Positions 1-9,405 of a stretch of 64,000 bases of DNA are shown here, piece after piece. Made by a program: the position numbers and the translations under genes. How positions within the stretch are numbered: position 1 is the first letter of the stretch; every line of letters begins with the position of its first letter. Source of the stretch: Chitinophagaceae bacterium (lineage in GTDB: Bacteria; Bacteroidota; Bacteroidia; Chitinophagales; Chitinophagaceae); contig JADJBP010000001.1 of NCBI GenBank assembly GCA_016703625.1, forward strand, positions 558,001 to 622,000, read 5' to 3'. Below the pieces are notes generated by a model that had not been told where the DNA came from, did no database searches, and saw only the letters and a list, made by a program, of their open reading frames with translations.

Positions 1-1308
1 GTGTACGCCAAAAGCAAAATCCAGGGCCGAAGCACCAATGGGCAGCATCTTTACTTCTCCCTTGGGGTGTATACATAGATCTCTTCTGCAAGAAACGAGG
101 TTTTAAAATCCTGTAAAAAATCCACGGAGTTGTCATCGGGGTTGCTCAGTGCTTCGCGTATCTGGTGAAACCATTTGTCGAAGCGGCTTTCATCATCCTT
201 GCCTTCCTTATATTTCCAGTGTGCTGCCAAACCTTTTTCTGCAATTTCATTCATACGCCTGGTCCGGATCTGTACTTCCACCCATTTCCCAAGCGGTCCC
301 ATCACTGTTGTATGCAATGCTTCGTAACCGTTACTTTTGGGATTGCTTAACCAGTCCCTGAGCCTTTCGGGTGAGGGGTTATATTCATCCGTGATGATAC
401 TGTACACTTTCCAGCATTCTTCCTTTTCTTTTTCCAAAGATGTATTAACCAGGATGCGGATGGCAAAAAGGTCATACACTTCTTCAAAACCCACTCCCTT
501 TTTTTTCATTTTATTCCAGATGGAATGGATGCTTTTCGGTCGGCCATAGATCTCAAAATCAAAATTGGCTTTAACCAGTTTTTCTTTTAACGGCCTGATA
601 AAATCATTGATGTATTTGGTACGTTCCTTCCGGGTATCACTTAATTTTTGGGCAATGTATTTATAGGTATCCGGCTCCATGTATTTCATGGCCAGGTCTT
701 CCATCTCGGTCTTGATATTGTAGAGGCCCATGCGGTGGGCAAGGGTGCATATACAAAGATCGTTTCGCTCGAGATCTTTAACTGTTTCTCCCGTTTCATG
801 CTCTCCAGCGTCCGCATATTGTGCAGCCGGTCGCCAAGTTTTATCAATATCACCCTGGGGTCATCGGTGAGGGTTAATAATATCTTTTTAAAGTTTTCGG
901 CCTGCTGGGTGCTGTTGGCATCCATTACCGTACTGATCTTGGTAAGGCCATCTACAATTTTGGTCACTTCGGTGCCAAATTCCCGTTGAATATCTTCCAG
1001 GGAAATATCCGTGTCTTCAACGGTATCATGCAGCAGTGCACAGATCGTACTGCGGATACCCAGCCCGATCTCTTCTACACAGATCTTGGCTACGGCAATA
1101 GGATGAAGTATATATGGCTCGCCGCTTTTCCGGCGCATGGTTTCATGGGCTTTGGCTGCTATTTCAAAAGCAGTACGCAGCAATTGTTTATCACCGGGCT
1201 TCAGTTTAAGCTTTAAAACACGCAAAAGCCCCCGGTAATGCCGCAGGATCTCTTTTTTTCCTCTTCTTCGCTGAGATTGTATTTCGGTATGTCTATTACA
1301 GTTTCCAT
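1..1308 (-). CDS. rel: Bifunctional (p)ppGpp synthetase/hydrolase, RelA/SpoT family (partial, frameshifted)
   Basis: Makes and degrades the alarmone (p)ppGpp in the stringent response. The N-terminal HD hydrolase domain is visible (HPIAVAKI, then ALLHDTVEDTD with the HD pair, then GDRLHNMRTLESM), followed by the synthetase domain (RPKSIHSIWNKM, NGYEALHTTVMGP). Both halves keep their signature residues, so a bifunctional Rel is likely. The reading frame is broken three times: a T run at 1253-1259 is one short, one base is lost next to 740, and a G run at 64-67 is one short. After correction the frame continues into the start of the TGS region and off the left edge, so the C-terminus is missing. 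I chose the ATG at 1306-1308 because it gives METVIDIPKYNL, a plausible start for the family; the uncorrected frame would instead run into the tRNA region. Confidence 0.93.
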
Positions 1309-1363
1309 GTGATAAGTACGAATTTACGTAAACAATTCTGTTTTCTGTTTTACATAAATCCCT

Positions 1364-1371
1364 TACTTTTG
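1364..1371 (+). promoter_or_regulatory. Bacteroidota -7 box for tRNA-Leu
   Basis: TACTTTTG matches the Bacteroidota primary-sigma -7 consensus TAnnTTTG and lies about 50 bases before the tRNA. The -33 element (TTTG) is not clear: only TCTG-like matches are present, at poor spacing. Confidence 0.45.
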
Positions 1372-1374
1372 CAG

Positions 1375-1415
1375 CCCCTTGGGGGAGGGGGGGCCCCGCG
1401 GGGGCAGAGGGGGGC
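1375..1415. repeat. G-rich low-complexity block with CCCCTTGGGG core
   Basis: A 41-base stretch of C and G runs between the tRNA promoter box and the tRNA. Its CCCCTTGGGG core resembles the palindromic C/G-run elements at 14496, 37762 and 62099. It would be part of the tRNA 5' leader. Long G runs of this kind are also error-prone in sequencing, so the exact length is uncertain. Confidence 0.4.
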
Positions 1416-1422
1416 ACAACAA

Positions 1423-1504
1423 GCGGATGTGGCGAAATTGGCAGACGCACCAGACTTAGGATCTGGCGGAGCAATCCATGTAGGTTCGACCCCTATTATC
1501 CGCA
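1423..1504 (+). tRNA. tRNA-Leu (anticodon TAG)
   Basis: An 82-base cloverleaf: acceptor arm GCGGATG paired with TATCCGC (one G-T wobble) plus discriminator A; anticodon stem CCAGA/TCTGG enclosing loop CTTAGGA with TAG; a short variable arm; and a T arm containing GGTTCGACCCC. The CCA end is not encoded, as is common in Bacteroidota. The anticodon reads CUN leucine codons. Confidence 0.95.
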
Positions 1505-1516
1505 CTGCTGAATAAA

Positions 1517-1579
1517 GAACAAGGAACAAGGAATGCTGAATGATGAACTTCAAAATTCGATATTCCTTGTTCCTTGTTC
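1517..1579. repeat. Perfect 18-bp inverted repeat
   Basis: Arms at 1517-1534 and 1562-1579 are exact reverse complements, built from two copies of GAACAAG, with a 27-base loop. It lies between the tRNA and tig. This simple-sequence palindrome is of a kind frequent between genes in Chitinophagaceae-like genomes. No T tract follows, so a terminator role is doubtful; a dispersed repeat is more likely. Confidence 0.75.
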
Positions 1580-1607
1580 AATATTTAAAAGTTAAATAAA
1601 AATAAAA

Positions 1608-2975
1608 ATGGCAACAGTTACAAGAGAAAACATCGGTCAGTTACATGATAAACTGACCGTAAAAGTGAGCAAGGATGATTATTTACCCTCCTTTGATAAA
1701 AAACTGAAAGAATACAGTAAAACAGCCAATATCCCCGGGTTCAGAAAAGGGATGGTGCCTGCCGGTATGATCAAAAAAATGTACGGCCCTTCTATTTTTA
1801 CCGATGAGATTTTAAAAGCGGTAGAGAAGGAATTATATACCTGGTTAAATGCCGAAAAACCTGAAATTTTCGGTCAGCCCTTACCGCTTGCCAATGACCT
1901 GCGTAACATAGATATGAACAATCCTGCTGATTTTGAATTTGGTTTTGAAATTGGTTTGAAGCCGGATTATACAATGCCCGACCTTGCCAAAGCTAAAGTT
2001 ACCCTGCATACAGTAAGCGCCACCGATGCCATGGTGGATGAAGAAATAAGCCGTATGCAGGTAAAGGGAGGTAAAATGACGGAGCCGGAAACGATCGATA
2101 ATGACGAAAACGTGTTGAATATTTTATTTACGGAAGCTGATAAGGATGGTAAGGTTGTTGAAGGCGGCGTAAGCAAGGAAAATTCGGTGATCCTGAAATA
2201 TTTGACCGCAGCTGTCCAGAAAAAATTCATGGGTAAAAAGGTTGGTGATACAGTTACCGTGCAGCTGAGCAAGGCTTTTGATGATGATAAACTGGAAATG
2301 TTTTTACAGGACCTTGGTTTTGAAAAGAATGATACCGAAGCTGCTAAAAAATATTTTAATCTTGATATTGTAAAGATCGGCCTGGTTGAAAAGCGTGAGC
2401 TGGATGAAGATTTCTTTAAAGAAATTTATCCCGGCAAAGAAATTAAAACCGAAGCTGAATTAAGGGAAGCCCTTAAAGAAGAAATTGAAAATTACTGGAA
2501 GGGCCAGAGCCGCAACCAGTTGCAGGATCAATTATATCATTACCTGCTGGATGAAACCAAGATGGAATTTCCGGTGGAGTTTTTAAAGCGCTGGTTACAA
2601 ACGGGTGGCGATAAAGAAAAAACACCTGAGCAGGTTGAAACTGAATTCCCGGCTTTCAGCAACCAGTTAAAATGGACTTTGATCAGCGATAAACTGATCA
2701 AGGAAAACGGGCTGGAAGTGGGCAATGACGAACTGAGGGAATACATGAAAATAGAGATCATGCGTTATTTTGGTACGATGAACCTTGGCGAAGATACCGG
2801 CTGGATCGAAAGCTATATCGACAGGATGATGAAGGATGAAAAGCAGGTTGACAGCAGCTATCGCCGTTTGATCACTGATAAACTGTTTAACTGGATCGAG
2901 GGACAGGCTAAGGCAAAAGAGAAAGAAGTTACTGCAGAAGAGCTGGCTGCCATGCAGCATCATCACGAACATTAA
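1608..2975 (+). CDS. tig: Trigger factor (ribosome-associated chaperone)
   Basis: Binds near the ribosome exit tunnel and shields nascent chains. The 455-residue protein has the N-terminal ribosome-binding domain with the family signature around IPGFRKGMVP (residues 43-52), followed by a long helical substrate-binding region. The middle prolyl-isomerase domain is weakly conserved, as usual in Bacteroidota. The C-terminus ends in a His-rich tail (QHHHEH). The start at 1608 is preceded by an A-rich stretch and no Shine-Dalgarno sequence, typical of the phylum. The gene is single, between the tRNA and a convergent RNase G gene, and ends at a bidirectional terminator. Confidence 0.93.
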   Translation: MATVTRENIGQLHDKLTVKVSKDDYLPSFDKKLKEYSKTANIPGFRKGMVPAGMIKKMYGPSIFTDEILKAVEKELYTWLNAEKPEIFGQPLPLANDLRNIDMNNPADFEFGFEIGLKPDYTMPDLAKAKVTLHTVSATDAMVDEEISRMQVKGGKMTEPETIDNDENVLNILFTEADKDGKVVEGGVSKENSVILKYLTAAVQKKFMGKKVGDTVTVQLSKAFDDDKLEMFLQDLGFEKNDTEAAKKYFNLDIVKIGLVEKRELDEDFFKEIYPGKEIKTEAELREALKEEIENYWKGQSRNQLQDQLYHYLLDETKMEFPVEFLKRWLQTGGDKEKTPEQVETEFPAFSNQLKWTLISDKLIKENGLEVGNDELREYMKIEIMRYFGTMNLGEDTGWIESYIDRMMKDEKQVDSSYRRLITDKLFNWIEGQAKAKEKEVTAEELAAMQHHHEH

Positions 2976-2997
2976 AATTAAAAATACATGTATACAA

Positions 2998-3026
2998 AAA
3001 AGCCCCTGGATTTTTCAGGGGCTTTT
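2998..3026. terminator. Bidirectional rho-independent terminator (tig / rng)
   Basis: An 11-bp perfect stem (arms 2998-3008 and 3016-3026) centred on GCCCCTG/CAGGGGC, with T and A runs on its two sides, between the convergent tig and rng genes. Confidence 0.85.
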
Positions 3027-3029
3027 GTA

Positions 3030-4580
3030 TTATAATTTTATCTCCTCATCACTGTCATCAAAAAAATGAAATTCTGTTAAATGATAATTGGAGTTGGCTT
3101 TTAATTTAATGCGCTGTTTGTATTTGCGGCGCCATTTGCCGAGTTTGGAAAAGAAAATTCCTTTGGTAAGATAAGCATGTAAGATAGGATGGATCTCCAC
3201 CGTTAAACCGGTATGCTTTTGCATGATGAGGTAAGCCAGGTTCTTTTCTATCTCGTCTTCTAAAATAAGTGTGGAAGAAATTTTTCCGGTACCGCTGCAA
3301 CTTGGACAAACTTCGCTGGTATTGATATTCATCTCCGGCTTCATACGCTGCCGGGTGATCTGCATCAAACCGAATTTGCTGATCGCAAGAACAGCATGTT
3401 TGGCCCTGTCGGGCCTCATATATCCATCCATGGCATCGGCCAGCCTCTTTTTGTTCTCCATCAATTTCATATCTATGAAATCTACCACGATGATACCACC
3501 CAGGTCTCTCAGCCTCATCTGGCGTGCGATCTCTTCAGCCGCTTCCAGGTTGGTTTCAAGAGCATTCTGTTCCTGGTTATTGCTAACACTTTTATAACCG
3601 CTGTTTACATCAATTACGTGTAAGGCTTCTGTATGTTCTACAATCAAATAAGCACCGCTGGGCAGGTTTACGGTTTTACCAAAAGCAGCCTTAACCTGTT
3701 TGGTAATACCAAAACTGTCAAAGATGGGAGAGCCGTTGTTATAATAAGAAACAATATCAGCTTTATCAGGTGCAATGCGCTGTATATAGGTTTTTGCATC
3801 ACCATAAATATTCTTGTCATTTACAACGATCTTGTTGAAATCTTCATTCAGCAGATCGCGTAGTATACTGGTTGTTTTACCCTGTTCACTTAAAATTTTT
3901 GCAGGTGGTGTTGCTCCTTTTAAATTGGTTTGGATGGTTTTCCAGGTAGCAACCAGGCTCAGCAGGTCTTCATGCAATTCGGCCGTATGTTTTCCTTCTG
4001 CAGCAGTTCTTACGATCACACCCAGGTTCTTGGGTTTAATGGCTTCAATGATCTTGTGTAATCTTTTTCTTTCGTCTGAAGAGTGAATTTTACGGGAGAT
4101 GGCAATGATATCGTTAAAAGGAGTTACCACCACAAAGCGGCCGGGTAGTGAAAGTTCACAACTTAGCCGTGGCCCTTTGGCGGCAATGGGTTCTTTTAAT
4201 ATCTGCACCAGTACATTGGGTTTGCCATTGAGTACTTCTGCTATTTTCCCGGTCTTAACGATCTCCGGCTCTACCTTAAATTTTGCAAAATCAAGTCCAC
4301 CATCAGTTTTATCATGAATGGATTCGTTGGTGAATTTTAAAATGGAACGTACATAGGGACTCAGGTCGGTATAATGCAGGAAGGCATCTTTCTCAAAGCC
4401 TACATCAATAAATGCGGCATTCAGGCCCGGGATGAGTTTTTTAACTTTTCCAAGGTACAGGTCGCCCACGCCAAAACTGGCATCCGCCTTTTCGTTGTGC
4501 AGCTCCACCAGCTTTTTGTCCTCTAATAAGGCAATTTCCACTCCCTGGGGAGCAGCATTTATGATCAGTTCCTTGGTCAA
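3030..4580 (-). CDS. rng: Ribonuclease E/G family endoribonuclease (RNase G)
   Basis: Single-strand-specific endoribonuclease for rRNA maturation and mRNA decay. The 516-residue protein starts MTKELIINAAPQGVEIALLE. It has an S1 RNA-binding domain near residues 40-110 (GDLYLGKVKKLIPGLNAAFI). The DNase-I-like catalytic region has the metal-binding aspartates in HVIDVNSG and VVDFIDM. The zinc-link motif CPSCSGTG is at about residue 425. The length fits RNase G rather than the longer RNase E, and there is no C-terminal scaffold. Immediately upstream in the same orientation lies the small COX24-like gene's region, but separate promoters are possible given the gap. Confidence 0.93.
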   Translation of the reverse strand: MTKELIINAAPQGVEIALLEDKKLVELHNEKADASFGVGDLYLGKVKKLIPGLNAAFIDVGFEKDAFLHYTDLSPYVRSILKFTNESIHDKTDGGLDFAKFKVEPEIVKTGKIAEVLNGKPNVLVQILKEPIAAKGPRLSCELSLPGRFVVVTPFNDIIAISRKIHSSDERKRLHKIIEAIKPKNLGVIVRTAAEGKHTAELHEDLLSLVATWKTIQTNLKGATPPAKILSEQGKTTSILRDLLNEDFNKIVVNDKNIYGDAKTYIQRIAPDKADIVSYYNNGSPIFDSFGITKQVKAAFGKTVNLPSGAYLIVEHTEALHVIDVNSGYKSVSNNQEQNALETNLEAAEEIARQMRLRDLGGIIVVDFIDMKLMENKKRLADAMDGYMRPDRAKHAVLAISKFGLMQITRQRMKPEMNINTSEVCPSCSGTGKISSTLILEDEIEKNLAYLIMQKHTGLTVEIHPILHAYLTKGIFFSKLGKWRRKYKQRIKLKANSNYHLTEFHFFDDSDEEIKL

Positions 4581-4675
4581 GTGTACAATTTTGATAAGAC
4601 CATTACATCATGGAAGGATAATATATACGCACACATCAATAACCAGCCATTAGTTACTATGCATGCAGATATACG

Positions 4676-4702
4676 GGTACCCGGATGAGGATTCCGGGTA
4701 CC
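4676..4702. repeat. Hairpin, 9-bp perfect stem
   Basis: GGTACCCGG (4676-4684) pairs with CCGGGTACC (4694-4702) around a 9-base loop, between the small basic protein gene and rng. There is no T run on either strand, so I do not call it an intrinsic terminator, although it lies just downstream of the 4717-4806 gene. Confidence 0.6.
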
Positions 4703-4716
4703 ACCTGTAAGAAAAA

Positions 4717-4806
4717 TTACTTCTTCTTATGACGGTTCTTTCTTAAACGTTTTTTACGCTTGTGTGTTGCAATTTTATGACGTTTTCTCTTTTTACCACA
4801 AGGCAT
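4717..4806 (-). CDS. 29-residue basic protein, AURKAIP1/COX24-like (DUF1713)
   Basis: A complete 29-codon frame on the minus strand, starting MPCGKKRKRHK and ending RKNRHKKK; 18 of the 29 residues are Lys, Arg or His. It matches the small AURKAIP1/COX24-domain proteins found across Bacteroidota, whose mitochondrial relative (mS38) is a small-subunit ribosomal protein. A ribosome-associated role is therefore likely but inferred. It lies between rng and the TPR gene and is easily missed because of its size. Confidence 0.85.
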   Translation of the reverse strand: MPCGKKRKRHKIATHKRKKRLRKNRHKKK

Positions 4807-4903
4807 AACTAGTCTTTTTTGTGTTTAAAATAATTTTTAAATGAAAATTTAATGGTATTATGCCGAAAATCGAAACTTAATATTTTGGCCGACGACTTGT
4901 ATA

Positions 4904-5752
4904 TTACCGTAATAATTTGATCCGTTCATCAACTTCCTTGCTGTAAAGCGGATCATTTACCAGCCTTTTACTGATCTCATACCACTTTATCGCTGATGCT
5001 TTATCACCTTTGGCTGCATAACTATCCGCCAAAAAAGCGATTGCTTCCGTATTATCTGGCTGTGCAATAACTACCTTCTGTAAACGCTCAATGGCTTTGT
5101 CATATTGCCCCGAAACATATCCTCCCACACCCAGCATCATTTGCGCTTTCATATTATTTGAATCTTTCCGCACCACACCCAATATCTGCTGAATGCCCTT
5201 CATGGTCTCTTCCGGTCCGCCAACCCTTCCTTTCCCAAAAATGTAACAACTTCCCAAACCAACTTTCAGGTCATCATTGTTCGGGTAAAGTGCAATGGCC
5301 TGTTCAAATAAACCAATAGCCTGTTCTGCTTTCCAGTTTAATTTGGCCTCATCGGTTTCACCCCTGAGGTTGTTTAAAATTAATTGGGCAGCAAAGGTGA
5401 GGTTTTTTTCCGACTTATCCAATTTAGCAGCCTCCGATAAATAATATAAATACGGCTCATAGGCATGAGAGCTGTCTTTCCAAAAATTAGCTAACCGGGT
5501 ATATGCGGTAACCTGTTGACTGCTAACATCTCCACGTGTTATACTATTTTCTAATTTACCCAATTCGATAACCTGGGTTGCAGATAAATGATTCTTCTCT
5601 TCTTCGATATATTGCCGGATATCAAAGGCTTTTTTGGCAGCAACTGCCGGTGCAGCCGTTTTGCTTTTAACAGCAACAGTTCTTCCGAAAATAAAAAGTA
5701 AGGTAACGGCAGCGAGGCCGGCTAATGTAAATATGATCTGTTTCTTCAGCAT
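4904..5752 (-). CDS. TPR-repeat protein with N-terminal membrane anchor
   Basis: 282 residues. Residues 5-25 form one hydrophobic segment (IIFTLAGLAAVTLLFIFG), a signal anchor. After a linker rich in Ala and Lys come TPR-like helical repeats; the clearest are AIGLFEQAIALYPNNDDLKVGLG, AIERLQKVVIAQPDNTEAIAFLA and a final AIKWYEISKRLV. Such proteins usually scaffold periplasmic or envelope complexes. The specific partner is unknown. It lies between HU and the COX24-like gene on the same strand; the 43-base gap to HU is compatible with co-transcription. Confidence 0.75.
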   Translation of the reverse strand: MLKKQIIFTLAGLAAVTLLFIFGRTVAVKSKTAAPAVAAKKAFDIRQYIEEEKNHLSATQVIELGKLENSITRGDVSSQQVTAYTRLANFWKDSSHAYEPYLYYLSEAAKLDKSEKNLTFAAQLILNNLRGETDEAKLNWKAEQAIGLFEQAIALYPNNDDLKVGLGSCYIFGKGRVGGPEETMKGIQQILGVVRKDSNNMKAQMMLGVGGYVSGQYDKAIERLQKVVIAQPDNTEAIAFLADSYAAKGDKASAIKWYEISKRLVNDPLYSKEVDERIKLLR

Positions 5753-5795
5753 TTAAAATTCCTGCCGGTATTTTTTGCAGGATGGCAAAGGTACG

Positions 5796-6119
5796 TTAGT
5801 CTTCGCTGTCATCCTCTTTTTCATCACTCTCTTTAATATTTTTTGAAGATTTGATCTCCAGCATAAATTCTTTGGCTGGTTTGAAGGCGGGAATAAAGTG
5901 TTCGGGAATTTCCACAGCTATGTTTTTCTTTATATTACGGCCGATCTTGGCAGCCCTTTTTTTGGTGATAAAACTGCCAAAACCACGTATATAGATGTTT
6001 TCACCTGCTGCTAAAGAGTTTTTAACAGATTTAAACATGGTTTCCAAAGTAACCAAAACATCCACTTTAGGGATGCCTGTTTTGTCAGAAATTTGATTAA
6101 TAAGGTCTGCTTTTCTCAT
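5796..6119 (-). CDS. HU/IHF-family DNA-binding protein
   Basis: A nucleoid-associated protein of 107 residues. The N-terminal helices (MRKADLINQISDKTGIPK) are followed by the beta-arm region with IRGFGSF and GRNIKKN, and then the closing FKPAKEF motif. A highly acidic C-terminal tail (KESDEKEDDSED) extends beyond the usual length of about 90 residues. The tail is common in Bacteroidota HU-like proteins. It is divergent from mutY across a 193-base A/T-rich gap that must hold both promoters; I see no convincing box there. Confidence 0.9.
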   Translation of the reverse strand: MRKADLINQISDKTGIPKVDVLVTLETMFKSVKNSLAAGENIYIRGFGSFITKKRAAKIGRNIKKNIAVEIPEHFIPAFKPAKEFMLEIKSSKNIKESDEKEDDSED

Positions 6120-6312
6120 AAAGGTTTATTTAAAAAATTGGAACATGAAGAAAAATACAACAAAAAATCCGAATTTCCCAAATAAGTTGGTGATTATCAG
6201 GTACTTTGTATAAAGATATAATAACTATTTATTTATTGCAGCTATTGTAACTAATTGATAACTAATTAGATGATAAATGATTAGCCGATAAATAATTACA
6301 ACAACCCGTAAT

Positions 6313-7395
6313 ATGTTGAACAAAGGAAAAAAGTACTTTACAAAAGGGCTTTTGCGCTGGAACACAAAAGAGAATAACAGGCTCATGCCCTGGAAAGGCG
6401 AAAAAGATCCTTATAAAATATGGCTGAGTGAGATCATTTTACAGCAAACAAGGGTTGAACAGGGTTGGAATTATTACAACAGGTTTATTACAACCTTTCC
6501 TGATATTAAAAAACTGGCAAAAGCACCGGAACAAAAAGTTTTTAAGCTTTGGGAAGGGCTTGGATATTATACGCGATGTAAAAACCTGTTGGCAACTGCA
6601 AATTATATTGCCCGGGAAAAGAATGGAAAATTCCCCGGAACCTACGATGAGATACTTGACTTAAAGGGCGTTGGTACATATACAGCAGCTGCTATAGCTT
6701 CATTTGCATTTAATTTGCCACATGCAGTTGTAGATGGTAATGTATACCGGGTTTTATCACGTTTTTTCGGAATTGAAATGGCCACCGGCACCACAACCGG
6801 TAAAAAATTTTTTACAGAACTGGCCGAAGAACTGTTGGATAAAAAGCTTCCGGGAATTTATAACCAGGCGATCATGGATTTTGGCGCAGTGATCTGCAAA
6901 CCCAAAAATCCTTTATGTATCCAATGCCCCCTGAAAACCAGGTGTATTGCCCGGCTGAAAGGTAAAATTGATGAATTGCCGGTAAAAGCAGCCCCGCTGA
7001 TCAAAAAGAAAAGGTGGTTTTATTACTTAATATTTGAATACAATGGTAAAATATATATCAGAAAAAGAGGGGCAAAAGATATCTGGGAAAACCTCTACGA
7101 ATTTGTATTGGTAGAAACAGAAAGACCAATTACCATGGAAAATATAAAGGCAACTGATATTTTTAAAAAGATAGCAGGAAAAGGCATGCCTTCGATCCTG
7201 CAGGTTTCAGAAATGTTCAGGCAGCAACTGACTCACCAAACCATCCATAGCTGCTTCATCCGGTTAAAACTGAAAAATGCCCCGCTATTAAAAGATTATA
7301 AGGCTGTTGGTTACCGGGAATTATCCAGGCTGCCGTTTCCAAAAATTATAACGGCCTATTTAGCGGAAAATGAGCTTAAAGCATTTGTACAATAA
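6313..7395 (+). CDS. mutY: A/G-specific adenine glycosylase
   Basis: Removes adenine mispaired with 8-oxoguanine. The 360-residue protein has the catalytic Glu in SEIILQQTRVEQG, the helix-hairpin-helix in LKGVGTYTAAAIASFAF, and the catalytic Asp in VVDGNVYRVL. The four cluster cysteines have the family spacing C-x6-C-x2-C-x5-C (CKPKNPLCIQCPLKTRC). The NUDIX-like C-terminal domain ends near LTHQTIHSCFIRL. It stands upstream of ssb and the gld genes, an order conserved in Bacteroidota. Confidence 0.95.
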   Translation: MLNKGKKYFTKGLLRWNTKENNRLMPWKGEKDPYKIWLSEIILQQTRVEQGWNYYNRFITTFPDIKKLAKAPEQKVFKLWEGLGYYTRCKNLLATANYIAREKNGKFPGTYDEILDLKGVGTYTAAAIASFAFNLPHAVVDGNVYRVLSRFFGIEMATGTTTGKKFFTELAEELLDKKLPGIYNQAIMDFGAVICKPKNPLCIQCPLKTRCIARLKGKIDELPVKAAPLIKKKRWFYYLIFEYNGKIYIRKRGAKDIWENLYEFVLVETERPITMENIKATDIFKKIAGKGMPSILQVSEMFRQQLTHQTIHSCFIRLKLKNAPLLKDYKAVGYRELSRLPFPKIITAYLAENELKAFVQ

Positions 7396-7522
7396 AAATG
7401 TATCTTTAAATTTGTTACAGCCCTGGCAACATTGATTTTTAAAAGCCTTCTTTTAAAACATGTTTGCATCAAAATTGTAAAGTAGAAAGAATCAACAGAA
7501 TAAAGAGCTAAATGAATTTTTT

Positions 7523-7957
7523 ATGAGAGGCGTAAACAGGGTAATGCTTATTGGCAATCTCGGAAAAGATCCGGATATGCAGTTTTTGGAAGGAAATATT
7601 GGTGTGGCCAAGTTTTCACTGGCAACTACAGAAACGTATAAAGACAGAAGTGGTAAACTCATTTCTCAAACGGAATGGCATACGATTGTACTCTGGCGTG
7701 GCCTGGCTGAACTGGCTCAAAAATATTTACACAAAGGGAGTTTGGTTTATATAGAAGGCCGTCTTAAAACACGCAGCTGGGAAGATAAGGACGGGAATAA
7801 AAAATTTGCCACAGAAGTGGTGGGAGATAACCTGATCATGCTGGATAAACGAAATGACGGGAACCAGGGCCCGACAGGAATAGACAGCAGTGACAGCTCG
7901 GATAATGACCCGGATATACCTTTAGCTGATGATGGTTCAGAGCGGTTGCCTTTTTAA
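7523..7957 (+). CDS. ssb: Single-stranded DNA-binding protein
   Basis: 144 residues. An OB fold (VNRVMLIGNLGKDPDMQ, WHTIVLWRGLAELAQKYL, VYIEGRLKTRSWEDKDG) is followed by a short disordered linker rich in Ser, Asp and Gly. The acidic tip ends in ERLPF, the usual protein-interaction tail. It lies between mutY and gldE. Confidence 0.95.
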   Translation: MRGVNRVMLIGNLGKDPDMQFLEGNIGVAKFSLATTETYKDRSGKLISQTEWHTIVLWRGLAELAQKYLHKGSLVYIEGRLKTRSWEDKDGNKKFATEVVGDNLIMLDKRNDGNQGPTGIDSSDSSDNDPDIPLADDGSERLPF

Positions 7958-8055
7958 TTGAATGTATTCCACGGAGCGGGGCAGCGGGTTAAACAGCACA
8001 TAAACTATTCTATCAATTAATAACAGGATAATATTTTTCATTAAAATTCTTTGTT

Positions 8056-9391
8056 TTGGATTACCATTCGGTTCATGAACTTTTTTCTTTTCATCTTTTG
8101 GCAATAACACCTGCCGCAACTACCATACTGATATTTATTGTTGTTATACTTTTCATACTTTCCTTTTTAATGGCCGGTTCCGAGATCGCTTTTTTCTCAT
8201 TGACCCAAAAGGATATAAATATGCTGCGTACAAAAAAGCAGCCGGCTTACAGGCGTATCGTGCATTTACTTGAGCAACCGAAAACCCTGCTGGCAGCGAT
8301 GCTGATAGCAAACAGTTTTATCAATATCGCCATTATACTGATCTCTAATTTGATCATCAACAGCCTGATTGAAGGATTTGAAATGGCCAATTGGGTGATA
8401 TTTTTAATTAAAGTGGTCTCCATTAGTTTTATATTACTGCTGTTCGGCGAAGTATTGCCCAAAGTATGGGCCACGCATCATAAAATATGGTTTGCTGCCA
8501 CTGCTTCACTGATCGTTGAAATTTTCAGCAGTATTTTTTACCGTTTCAGTAAACGTATGGTGCGTTATACCGATTCGGTTGAAAAGAGATTCGCTTCCGT
8601 AAATTCCTCCACACTTGACCGCAGTCACCTGGATTATGCCATAGACCTGTTGCCCGAACATGAAGCAACCACGGAAGAAAAATCCATTTTAAAGGGGATC
8701 AGGAAATTTGGTAATACCACCGTTAAACAGGTTATGCGTACCAGGCTGGATGTGAGCGGTATTGATTTTAATTCCAGCTTCGGAGATACCAAAAAAAAAG
8801 TGGAAGAACTACATTATTCCCGGCTCCCCGTTTATAAGAATAACCTGGATGAAGTGGTAGGCATGCTGCATACCAAAGACATGCTGCCACACCTGGATGA
8901 ACCCGGCAGCTTTGACTGGCATACCTTACTGCGCCAGCCTTTTTTTGTACATGAGCAAAAACTGATCGAAGACCTGTTGCAGGAATTCCGAAACCGGCGT
9001 ATGCACTTTGCCGTGGTGGTAGATGAATTTGGCGGCACTTCCGGTATTGTAACCCTGGAAGATGTGATGGAAGAAATAACCGGTGAAATAAAAGATGAAT
9101 TTGATGATGAAGAAAGCAACAATAAAAAAAATAGATGATTATAATTATATTTTTGAAGGCAAGACAATGATCAATGATGTCTGCAAAGCGATCGGGCTGC
9201 CCGTTGATACATTTGATCATGTACGGGGTGAAAGTGATTCGCTTGCCGGGCTGGTCCTTGAAATTGCCGGGGAGTTTCCGCAGGTAAATGAAGAAGTAAA
9301 AAGCGGGCAATTCATTTTCATACCACTTGAAATTAATAAGAACAGGCTGGATAAAATAAAGATCACCATCAAACAACCCGAAACTTCCTGA
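8056..9391 (+). CDS. gldE: GldE, gliding-motility-associated CNNM/CBS membrane protein (frameshifted)
   Basis: The DUF21/CNNM transmembrane domain begins with ILIFIVVILFILSFLMAGSEIAFFSLTQ and continues with further hydrophobic helices to about residue 150. A CBS pair follows (VMRTRLDVSGID; FRNRRMHFAVVVDEFGGTSGIVTLEDVMEEI). The C-terminal CorC/HlyC domain (MINDVCKAIGLPVDTF to FIFIPLEINKNRL) is in another frame because the A run at 9124-9131 has one extra base. Corrected, the protein is 444 residues, normal for GldE. The start is uncertain: I use the TTG at 8056, as no ATG lies before the first helix. GldE is linked to gliding and T9SS function together with GldD, encoded 14 bases downstream. 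Confidence 0.88.
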
Positions 9392-9405
9392 TCAGGAAAA
9401 GTAAC

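Noticed and set aside
1350..1553. Protein-coding frames across the G-rich block and tRNA
   Set aside because: They run through the tRNA and the rel start; the tRNA structure is decisive.
9124..9131. Programmed frameshift in gldE at an A run
   Set aside because: Many unrelated genes in the window show the same one-base change at homopolymers, so a shared technical cause is more likely than programmed shifting.
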